Positions 44,063-53,311 of a DNA stretch of 64,000 nucleotides are shown piece by piece. This DNA is from Burkholderiales bacterium (GTDB taxonomy: Bacteria; Pseudomonadota; Gammaproteobacteria; Burkholderiales; SG8-41). The stretch spans positions 146,434 to 210,433 of the forward strand of contig DATAJS010000027.1 of NCBI GenBank assembly GCA_036262035.1. The letters are read 5' to 3'. Under the pieces are notes generated by a model, which had not been told where the DNA came from, ran no database searches, and saw only the letters and a program-made list of their open reading frames with translations. Positions within the stretch are counted from its first letter, which is position 1; every line of letters begins with the position of its first letter. The position numbers and the translations under genes were made by a program.

Positions 44063-45369
44063 TGCTGCTGACGATCGCCGTCGCCAGCTTCGTCGTCTTC
44101 CTGCTGGTTGGGATGCCGGTGCTGTTCGCGCTCGCGGGCTCGAGCATTCTCGCTCTCACGTTCGCGAGCGACCTCCCGCTCATGCTGGTCGCGCAGCGCA
44201 TGGTGGCGCAGGTCGACAGCTTCACGCTGCTCGCCGTGCCGCTGTTCATCTTCGCCGGGACGATCATGGAGCTCGGCGGCATTTCCTCGCGGCTCGTCGC
44301 GTTCGCGAACTGTCTCGTAGGCCATTACCGCGGCGGCCTCGCGATGGCATGCGTGCTGAGCAGCATGATCATCTCGGGCGTGTCCGGCGCCTCGGCGGCG
44401 GACGCGTCGGCGATCGGCGCCATCCTGATCCCGGCGATGATCGCGCGCGGCTACGGCAAGCCGTTCGCGGCATCCATACAGGCGGCCGCCGCGACGATGG
44501 GCCCGATGATTCCGCCGAGCAACCTCGCGATCATCTATGCGGTCATCGCCAACGTTTCCATCGGAAAGCTCTTCGTCGGCGGAATCGTGCCGGGTGTGAT
44601 GATCGGCATTTCGCTGATCATCATGTCGCACTTCTACGCGATCAAGTATGGCTTTCCGGTCGAGAAGAAAGCCACGCTGAAGGAAACCTGGATTGCCGTT
44701 CGCGAAGCCTCGTGGGCGCTCATGGCGCCCGTCATCATCCTCGGCGGCATCATCAGCGGCGTTTTCACGGCGACCGAGTCGGGTGCGATCGCGATCGTGT
44801 ACGCGCTGATCGTCTCGATGTTCATCTACCGCGAGCTCTCGTTTCGTCAGCTCGGCAAGGCGCTGCTCGATTCGGCGCTCACGACCGCGATGGTGATGCT
44901 CGTCATCGCCGCGGCCGGCGTTTTCAGCTGGCTGCTCGCGAACGAGAACGTGCCGCAGCTCACGCGGGAGTTCCTGCTCGGCGTCAGCGACAACCCGCAC
45001 GTGATCCTCTTCCTGATCCTCGCGCTCATGCTATTGATCGGTTGCGTGATGGAGATTGTCGCGGCGGGCATCATCATGATCCCGGTGCTGTACCCGATTG
45101 CGAACCACTTCGGCTTCGATTCGACCTATTTCGCCGTGCTCATCATGATGACGATGGCGATCGGTGCGGTGACGCCGCCGGTCGGCGTGACGCTCTACGT
45201 GACGCTGGGCATCGCACAGACCTCGCTCTCTTCGGTGAACCGCTTCATCTGGCCGATGGTCGGGGCGCTCGTGCTCGTCCTCGTCATCTGCGCGATCTTT
45301 CCGCCGCTCATCACCTATCTGCCCGATCTGCTGTTCGGGGCCGACCCGCCGAAGCTCGTTCCGAAATAA
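44062..45369 (+). CDS. dctM: TRAP transporter large permease subunit (DctM type)
   Basis: 435 residues with 12 or more membrane segments. SSMIISGVSGASAADASAIG, AAAATMGPMIPPSNLAIIYA and GAVTPPVGVTLYVTLGIAQ are the DctM motifs at the substrate and sodium sites. It drives sodium-coupled uptake of the DctP ligand. The last 59 bases overlap the 3' end of the convergent amidase gene, so both proteins have C-terminal tails coded by the same DNA. Confidence 0.93.
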   Translation: MLLTIAVASFVVFLLVGMPVLFALAGSSILALTFASDLPLMLVAQRMVAQVDSFTLLAVPLFIFAGTIMELGGISSRLVAFANCLVGHYRGGLAMACVLSSMIISGVSGASAADASAIGAILIPAMIARGYGKPFAASIQAAAATMGPMIPPSNLAIIYAVIANVSIGKLFVGGIVPGVMIGISLIIMSHFYAIKYGFPVEKKATLKETWIAVREASWALMAPVIILGGIISGVFTATESGAIAIVYALIVSMFIYRELSFRQLGKALLDSALTTAMVMLVIAAAGVFSWLLANENVPQLTREFLLGVSDNPHVILFLILALMLLIGCVMEIVAAGIIMIPVLYPIANHFGFDSTYFAVLIMMTMAIGAVTPPVGVTLYVTLGIAQTSLSSVNRFIWPMVGALVLVLVICAIFPPLITYLPDLLFGADPPKLVPK

Positions 45370-46630
45370 GCGCTGCGACGCGCTGCCCGAGCCCGAGGAG
45401 CGTGCGATCGGCGCCGCGGCGCGCGACGAGCTGGATGCCCACGGGCAACCCGGCGGGGCCGGTTCCGGCAGGGATCGTGAGACACGGCAGGTGCATCGCG
45501 GTCCACAGGCGGTTGAAGACATTGTTGCCGAGGGCGTTGCCCTTTTCCGCTTCGCCCGGCGCAGCCGGTGTGAGCAGCGCGTCGTAGCCGTCGAAGAGCC
45601 GGTCGACCGCGAGGGCGCAATGCATGGTCGCGGCGCGGACGCGCTGCACCTCGTCGGCGTCGAGTCTGCCTCCGTGCTCGATCAACCTGCGTGCGACGGG
45701 GCTCAGCTGCTCGCGGTGGTCGCGGAATTCGCGGGCGAGCGCCCACGCGGCCTCCGCACCGGTGACGACATAGAATCCGTCGCTCACGAGCTCGACCTCG
45801 GGCGGCAGAGCGACATCCTGAATGTCGAATCCGGCAGCGGCGAGCGCGCGCGCGGTTTTCGCGAGCACGTTTCGCGTCGAGCGCTCGGTCTGTGTCCAGA
45901 AAGGCGTGCGGCAGAAGCCGATGCGGATGCCGCGCCGGGTTGTGTTGCGCGGTTCAGCGCGGGCGCACAGCACCGAGTCGAGGAGCGCCAGATCTTCGAC
46001 CGATCGCGCGATCTCGCCGACGGTGTCGAACGTGGGCGCCAGCGCCTTGATACCTGTGACCGGCACGCGCTGGTAAGTGGGCTTGAACGCAAACACGCCG
46101 CAATAAGACGCCGGTCTGATCGTCGAACCGCCCGTCTGCGTGCCGAGGGCCAGCGGCATCATGAAATCGGCGACGCCGGCTACCGAGCCGCTCGAGGACC
46201 CACCCGGCGTGTGCCGCGGATTGTGCGGGTTTCGGGTATTCGCGGGCTCGAGATAGGCGAACTCGCTCGTCTTCGTCTTGCCGAATATCACGGCGCCCGC
46301 CGCACGAAGACGCGAAACGACTTCCGCGTCGCGCCGCGGCCGGTGATCGCGGTAGATCGGCGAGTTGTACTCGGTCGGCATGCCGCGCGTATCGATGATG
46401 TCCTTCAAGCCCACGGGAATGCCGTGGAGCGGCCCGCGCGGCCGCTTCAGCCTGTCGAGGCGCCGCGCCTCCCGCACGGCCCGGTCCGCGTCGATGAACG
46501 CCCATGCGCGGACGACCGGTTCCCGCTCCTCGATTCGCGCGAGACACGCAACGACGAGCTCTTCGGCGCTGATGCGGCGCGCGGCGATCAGCCGCGCAGC
46601 TTCGGTAGCGGTGAGTCGGTTGAGATCCAC
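45311..46630 (-). CDS. Amidase signature family protein
   Basis: 439 residues. The Ser-cisSer-Lys triad is visible: lysine K76 in VGLKDIID, the glycine/serine motif GGSSSGS (143-149) and the nucleophile region GTQTGGSTIRPAS (163-175, S169). It hydrolyses an amide; the family does not reveal the substrate. It is convergent with dctM, and 59 bases of the two genes overlap. Twenty bases separate it from the CoA-transferase gene upstream, so both may be in one operon with a link to the TRAP substrate. Confidence 0.9.
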   Translation of the reverse strand: MDLNRLTATEAARLIAARRISAEELVVACLARIEEREPVVRAWAFIDADRAVREARRLDRLKRPRGPLHGIPVGLKDIIDTRGMPTEYNSPIYRDHRPRRDAEVVSRLRAAGAVIFGKTKTSEFAYLEPANTRNPHNPRHTPGGSSSGSVAGVADFMMPLALGTQTGGSTIRPASYCGVFAFKPTYQRVPVTGIKALAPTFDTVGEIARSVEDLALLDSVLCARAEPRNTTRRGIRIGFCRTPFWTQTERSTRNVLAKTARALAAAGFDIQDVALPPEVELVSDGFYVVTGAEAAWALAREFRDHREQLSPVARRLIEHGGRLDADEVQRVRAATMHCALAVDRLFDGYDALLTPAAPGEAEKGNALGNNVFNRLWTAMHLPCLTIPAGTGPAGLPVGIQLVARRGADRTLLGLGQRVAALISERASAGRPRTADRADR

Positions 46631-46650
46631 GCGGCGGAGATACGGCCGCC

Positions 46651-47874
46651 TTACACCACCTTCGATTCGCGCAGCTTCGCGATCTTCGCCTCGTCCATCC
46701 CGAGGAACTCGCGCAGGATCTCGTCGGTGTGCTGGCCGAGCGTCGGCGGCGGCAGCTTGGGCTCGATCGGGGTCGCCGAGAACTTCATCGGGCTCGCCAC
46801 CAGCGGCACGGTGCCCGCGGTCGGGTGCGGCAGGTCGATGCGCATGCCGCGCGCGATCACCTGCGGCTCCTCGAACACCTGCTTGATGTTGTTGATCGGG
46901 CCGTTCGCGACGCCGGCCTCTTCCAGCGCATTGACCCAGTCTTTGGTCGTGCGCTTACTGAAGACTTCGTTGAGGAGCTTCGTGATCTCCTCGCGGTTCT
47001 CCACGCGTTTCGCGTTGGTCGAAAAGCGCGGGTCTTTCGCAAGGTCCTGGCAACCTGCCGTATCGCAGAACTTGTTGAACAGGTTGTCGTTGCCGCACGC
47101 GAGGATGATGTCGCCGTCGCTCGTCTTGAAGGTCTGATAGGGAACGATGTTCGGGTGCGCGTTGCCGATGCGCCCCGGCACCTCGCCGGTCGCGAGATAG
47201 TTCATCGCCTGGTTGGCGAGGATGGCGACCTGCGTGTCGAGCAGCGCCATATCGATGTACTGCCCGATACCCGTCTCGGCACGATGCGCGATCGCCGCGC
47301 ACACCGCGATCGACGCATACATGCCGGTCATGATGTCGACGATAGGAATACCGACCCGCTGCGGCCCGCCGCCGGGCAGATCGTCGCGCTCGCCGGTGAT
47401 GCTCATGATGCCGCCCATGCCCTGCGCCATGAAGTCGTAGCCGGGGCGGTCCTTGTACGGCCCGGTCTGGCCGAAGCCCGTGACCGAGCAGTAGATGATG
47501 CGCGGATTGATCTTCTTCAGATCCTCGTAGCCCAGGCCGTAGCGCGCGAGGTCGCCGACCTTGTAGTTCTCGAGCAGCACGTCGCACTTGGCGGCGAGAT
47601 CGCGCACGATCTGCTGGGCTTCGGGCTTGGTGAGGTCGAGCGTGATCGACTTCTTGCCGCGATTGGCGGCACAGAAGTACGCCGATTCCTTGGTGTCCTT
47701 GCCGCTCGCGTCCTTGAGATAAGGCGGCGCGAACGCGCGCGAGTCGTCGCCCTTCACCGGGCGCTCGACCTTGATCACTTCGGCGCCGAGATCGGCAAGG
47801 TTCTGCCCGGTCCACGGCGCGGCGAGCACGCGCGAGAGGTCGAGCACACGGATATGCGAGAGAGGTCCGGGCAT
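46651..47874 (-). CDS. CaiB/BaiF (class III) CoA-transferase
   Basis: 407 residues. IRVLDLSRVLAAPWTGQNLA, GAEVIKVERPVKGDDSRAF, YDFMAQGMGGIMSITGERDD and the catalytic aspartate in VDIMTGM (D180) are diagnostic of class III CoA-transferases. They move CoA between acids such as succinate, oxalate, formate or carnitine derivatives. The donor and acceptor are unknown. A crotonase gene lies upstream on the same strand beyond a 180-base repeat. Confidence 0.92.
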   Translation of the reverse strand: MPGPLSHIRVLDLSRVLAAPWTGQNLADLGAEVIKVERPVKGDDSRAFAPPYLKDASGKDTKESAYFCAANRGKKSITLDLTKPEAQQIVRDLAAKCDVLLENYKVGDLARYGLGYEDLKKINPRIIYCSVTGFGQTGPYKDRPGYDFMAQGMGGIMSITGERDDLPGGGPQRVGIPIVDIMTGMYASIAVCAAIAHRAETGIGQYIDMALLDTQVAILANQAMNYLATGEVPGRIGNAHPNIVPYQTFKTSDGDIILACGNDNLFNKFCDTAGCQDLAKDPRFSTNAKRVENREEITKLLNEVFSKRTTKDWVNALEEAGVANGPINNIKQVFEEPQVIARGMRIDLPHPTAGTVPLVASPMKFSATPIEPKLPPPTLGQHTDEILREFLGMDEAKIAKLRESKVV

Positions 47875-47896
47875 GGGTCTGGTCCTAGATTAAAGC

Positions 47897-48051
47897 GTTA
47901 ACACGGAGGACACGGAGGAAGGCACGGAGGGCACGGAGGGCACGGAGAAAAAACAATCAGGTCGTATCGCGTGATGGGTCAGGACACTCGCACCCGCGTT
48001 GTTTTCCTCCGTGTCCTCCGTGAACCTCCGTGTCCTCCGTGTCGAAGCTTT
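47897..48051. repeat. Long inverted repeat, CACGGAGGA family
   Basis: The left side (47902-47947) is a run of CACGGAGGA/CACGGAGGG units, and the right side (48005-48041) contains the complementary TCCTCCGTG units. The arms are imperfect and contain internal tandem repeats. The outer right flank reads GTGTCGAAGCTTTTGA. The related element at 60085-60232 has the same units and the same AAGCTTTTGA flank. Confidence 0.85.
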
Positions 48052-48056
48052 TGAAC

Positions 48057-48839
48057 TTAACGTCCTACGAACTTAGGTTTACGTTTAGCGAGAAAGGCAT
48101 CGTAGCCGATGCGATAGTCCTCGGTCCTGAAATAAGCGAAGTTCTCGCGGCGCTCGTCCTCGCCGAGCGGTGCCGCCCGAGGCGTAAGACGGCGCACGAA
48201 CTGCTTGTGCCAGCGCGCGACGAGCGGCGCGCCTTCGGCGATGCGTTTTGCGCTCGCGTGCGTTTCTTCCTCCAGCCTGTCGTCGGACACGACGCGCGTG
48301 AGCAATCCTTTCGCGAGCGCTTCGTCGGCATTCCACACGCGGCCTTCGACGAGGATCTCGAGCGCGGCGGCGCGGCCCGTCACCGGCAGGATCGCCTGCA
48401 GCTCGCTGTACGCGATCGCGAAACCGAGGCGGTTGATCGGCACCCCGAAGCGGCCCGATTCTCCCGAAATACGCAAGTCGCACTGCGAAGCGATCTCGAG
48501 GCCGCCGCCGACGCACGGACCGTGGATCATCGCAATCGTCGGATGCCTGCATTCCCCGACCGCGTTGAGCGCGCCGTAGACGTATTCCTCGTGATACACG
48601 CGGCCCTGCGCTTCGTTGTCGCGCGCGGTCGCGAACTCCGCGATGTCCGCGCCCGCGGCGAACGCGTCGCGCCCGCTGCCGCGGATCACGATGCAGCGCA
48701 AGCTCTCGTCCGCCGAGAGCTTGTCGACCTCGACCTTCAGCGCGCGCCACATGTCCACGGTCAGCGCGTTGAGCCTGGCCGGGTTGTGCAGCGCTACGGT
48801 CGCGATGGCGCCGTCGCGCGAGACGAGGATTTCGGGCAT
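48057..48839 (-). CDS. Enoyl-CoA hydratase/isomerase family (crotonase) protein, copy 1
   Basis: 260 residues. The CoA/oxyanion motif AFAAGADIAEF and GPCVGGGLEIASQCDLRI place it in the crotonase family. The first hydratase glutamate position is kept (GGGLEIA). The second is not: FGVPINRLGF replaces the usual PE motif, so simple hydration may not be its reaction. It is a close paralogue of the gene at 59279-60076. Start ATG 48839 is used because the preceding codons lack homology. Divergent from a TctC gene. Confidence 0.88.
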   Translation of the reverse strand: MPEILVSRDGAIATVALHNPARLNALTVDMWRALKVEVDKLSADESLRCIVIRGSGRDAFAAGADIAEFATARDNEAQGRVYHEEYVYGALNAVGECRHPTIAMIHGPCVGGGLEIASQCDLRISGESGRFGVPINRLGFAIAYSELQAILPVTGRAAALEILVEGRVWNADEALAKGLLTRVVSDDRLEEETHASAKRIAEGAPLVARWHKQFVRRLTPRAAPLGEDERRENFAYFRTEDYRIGYDAFLAKRKPKFVGR

Positions 48840-48967
48840 GGCGGGAAAGGCTTTGGATTCTAGCCCACGGTGCGTTGACACGCATCGGGGCGGACGCTAG
48901 CGTTCACGCATAACAAAGCCGTGGCGGCGGCGCTCGATCGCCGGTCCAATCACACACTGGAGGAAAC

Positions 48968-49936
48968 ATGATTCGCCTGCTGTCTGCTGTCGCGCTCGGC
49001 CTTGCAGTCACCGCCGCCTTCGGCCAGGAAAGCTACCCTTCGCGCGCGATCACGATCATCGTGCCCAACCCGCCGGGCGGCATGAACCAGATCACCGCGC
49101 AGCCGATGTCGGCGGTCATCGAGAAGCTCACCAAGCAGCCCGCGCCGGTCGTGAACAAACCCGGCGCCACCGCCGCGGTCGGCACCGCTTACGTCGCGCA
49201 GCAAAAGCCCGACGGCTACACCATCCTCGTGACGACGCCGAACATCTATCTCGTCGTCGAGAAGAACAAGGCGCAGCACGTCGACGCGCCCTACAAGCTC
49301 GAGCAGATCCAGCCGCTCGCGCTCACCAGCGCCGATCCGCTGGTCCTCACGGTGCAGACCGAGAGCCCGTGGAAGACGGCGAAGGAGTTCATCGCCGAAG
49401 CCAAGGCGAAGGACGGCCAGCTCGCGTTCTCGAGCTCGGGTCCGTACGGGGTCACCCACGTGCCTTTCGCGCAGTTCCTCGATCTCGCGGGCTTGCGCAT
49501 GCGGCATGTCCCGACCACGGGCGGCGGCCCGGCGGTGACGCAGCTCCTCGGCGGCCATGTGCAGGCGACCGGACAAGGGCTCGCCGCGGTCGCGCCGCAC
49601 ATCAAGGGCGGCAAGCTGCGTGCGCTCGCGTCCTGGGGCGCGAAGCGCCATTCGAGCCTCCCCGACGTCGCCACGTTCAAGGAGCTCGGCTACGACCTCG
49701 AGGCGTACCTGTGGGTCGGTCTCTTCACGACCGCCGGCGTGCCCGAGCCGACGCTGAAAGCGATGCGCGACCTGATCCGCCGCACCATGACCGATCCGCT
49801 GTACAGGCAGGCGATGGAGAAAGCCAGCGTCGAAGTGGATTACCGCGACACGCCCGACTTCATGAAGTTCTTCCAGGCCGATTACAAGCGTCTCGGGCCG
49901 TCGGTCGAGAAGCTCGCGAAAGAAGAGAAAAAATGA
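48968..49936 (+). CDS. TctC/Bug family periplasmic solute-binding protein (copy 2)
   Basis: 322 residues with a signal peptide ending near FGQE. YPSRAITIIVPNPPGGMNQI, NKPGATAAVGTAYVAQ, DGYTILVTTPN and HVPTTGGGPAVTQLLGGHVQ follow the Bug pattern, though the ligand loop PNPPGGMNQ differs from the other copies. A GGAGG precedes ATG 48968 with four-base spacing. It is co-transcribed with an enolase-superfamily gene (ATGA overlap), which may act on the bound ligand. Confidence 0.92.
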   Translation: MIRLLSAVALGLAVTAAFGQESYPSRAITIIVPNPPGGMNQITAQPMSAVIEKLTKQPAPVVNKPGATAAVGTAYVAQQKPDGYTILVTTPNIYLVVEKNKAQHVDAPYKLEQIQPLALTSADPLVLTVQTESPWKTAKEFIAEAKAKDGQLAFSSSGPYGVTHVPFAQFLDLAGLRMRHVPTTGGGPAVTQLLGGHVQATGQGLAAVAPHIKGGKLRALASWGAKRHSSLPDVATFKELGYDLEAYLWVGLFTTAGVPEPTLKAMRDLIRRTMTDPLYRQAMEKASVEVDYRDTPDFMKFFQADYKRLGPSVEKLAKEEKK

Positions 49937-51033
49937 AGATTAAAAGCGTCGAACCGATCGCGGTCAGCCTGCCGCTGGCCAACCCGATCAAGATGGCGGG
50001 CGTGGTGCTCACCTCGGCCGAGAACGTGCTCGTGAAGCTCACGACCGACGGCGGGATCGTCGGCTGGGGCGAAGCCGCGTCGGCGCCGAGCATGACCGGC
50101 GAGACGGTGGAGAGCATGGTCGCGGCGATCCGTTACCTCGCGCCCTACGTCGAAGGGTCGGAGCTCGCCGACCTCGACGGCATCGACGAGCGCGTCGACC
50201 GCGCGCTCTACGGCAACAAGGCGGCGAAATCGGCGGTCGAGATCGCGCTGATGGACGCCCTCGGCAAAGCTTCGGCCAAGCCTGCATACGAGCTCCTCGG
50301 CGGCAAGCGCCGCGAGCGCGTGCCGATGCTGCGCATGATCGCGGCGAGCGATCCCAAGGCCGATGTCGAGGAAGCGAAGCGCTGCAAGGCCGAAGGCTAC
50401 GTCGCGTTCAAGGTGAAAGTCGGCACCGGCGCGCCGTCACGCGACGCCGAGCGCACCCGGCTCGTCCGCGAAGCGCTCGGGCGCGACGTGCTCGTGTGCT
50501 CGGACGCGAACCAGGGCTGGTCGGTCGAAGAAGCGCTGGAGTACGTGCGTGCGCTCGAAGGCGCCGGCCTCGACTTCTTCGAGCAGCCGATCATGGGCCA
50601 CGACATCGAAGGCATGGCGCGCATCGCGGCTGCGACGAAGATCGCGATCGGCTTCGACGAAGGGCTGCACGGCCTCGCGGACGTGAAGCGGCATCACTCG
50701 GCACACGCCGGCGCGGGCGCGAGCCTCAAGACCATCAAGCTCGGCGGCATGCGCCAAGTCTGCCGCGCGGCGGCGCTCATGCACGAGCTCGGCATGAAAG
50801 TGAACCTCGCGGGCAAGATGTCGGAGTCGGGCATCGCCACCGCCGCGGTGCTGCACATCGCCGCAGCAGTTCCGTCGGTCGACTGGGCGGTGAGCCCGAC
50901 CAGCCCGTATCTCGCCGAAGACGTGCTCGCGAAGCCGCTCACGTTCGAGCGCGGTCACGCGATCGTACCGTCGGGCGTGGGGCTCGGGATCGAAGTCGAC
51001 GTAGATCGGGTGCGCCGGTTCGCTCTGCGCTGA
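49933..51033 (+). CDS. Mandelate racemase/muconate lactonizing enzyme family protein
   Basis: 366 residues of the enolase superfamily. The N-terminal capping domain is followed by YVAFKVKVGTG (KxK acid/base lysine), SDANQGW (metal aspartate), FFEQP (metal glutamate), GFDEGL (third ligand region) and SLKTIKLGGM (second lysine). This is the muconate cycloisomerase/dipeptide epimerase layout, but substrate cannot be fixed. It overlaps the TctC gene by four bases and ends at a long inverted repeat. Confidence 0.9.
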   Translation: MKIKSVEPIAVSLPLANPIKMAGVVLTSAENVLVKLTTDGGIVGWGEAASAPSMTGETVESMVAAIRYLAPYVEGSELADLDGIDERVDRALYGNKAAKSAVEIALMDALGKASAKPAYELLGGKRRERVPMLRMIAASDPKADVEEAKRCKAEGYVAFKVKVGTGAPSRDAERTRLVREALGRDVLVCSDANQGWSVEEALEYVRALEGAGLDFFEQPIMGHDIEGMARIAAATKIAIGFDEGLHGLADVKRHHSAHAGAGASLKTIKLGGMRQVCRAAALMHELGMKVNLAGKMSESGIATAAVLHIAAAVPSVDWAVSPTSPYLAEDVLAKPLTFERGHAIVPSGVGLGIEVDVDRVRRFALR

Positions 51034-51040
51034 AAAATGA

Positions 51041-51151
51041 ACCGCAGAGGACGCAGAGGACGCGGAGGAAAACCAAAACCATTCTTGAGCAAGACGTCTT
51101 CGTCGAAAGTGACCGCCGGTCTTCCTCTGCGTCCTCTGCGTCCTCTGCGGT
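51041..51151. repeat. Long inverted repeat, AGGACGCAG subfamily
   Basis: Arms 51041-51070 and 51122-51151 match at 29 of 30 positions and consist of repeated GAGGACGCA. The outer right flank, read on the minus strand, is GGCGTTATTTACCGC, shared with the element at 41442. No nested ATTCCC palindrome is present. It lies between convergent genes. Confidence 0.87.
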
Positions 51152-51162
51152 AAATAACGCCC

Positions 51163-53181
<2,019 letters not shown>

Positions 53182-53185
53182 CTAG

Positions 53186-53307
53186 TGGATCGTCATTCCC
53201 GCGAAGGTGACGCGGTAAGCGTCATCCCCGCGAAGGCGGGGACCCATTTTGACGTTGAAATTCAAAATGGATTCCCGATCATTTCGCGCTCGCGCGCGGT
53301 CGGGAAT
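53186..53307. repeat. Cluster of GTCATTCCCGCGAA-type palindromes
   Basis: Three related modules are packed here: a degenerate copy at 53192-53211, GTCATCCCCGCGAAGGCGGG (53221-53240) and a longer palindrome ATTCCCGA...TCGGGAAT (53271-53307). CCATTTTGA (about 53245) pairs with TCAAAATGG (about 53262). The word AAAATGGATTCCCG is shared with the nested palindromes at 27531 and 41499. Confidence 0.8.
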
Positions 53308-53311
53308 GACG

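Noticed and set aside
47897..48051. CRISPR array, because short words such as CACGGAGGA repeat regularly
   Set aside because: The words are adjoining tandem units in both orientations forming a palindrome. There are no unique spacers of constant length and no cas genes.
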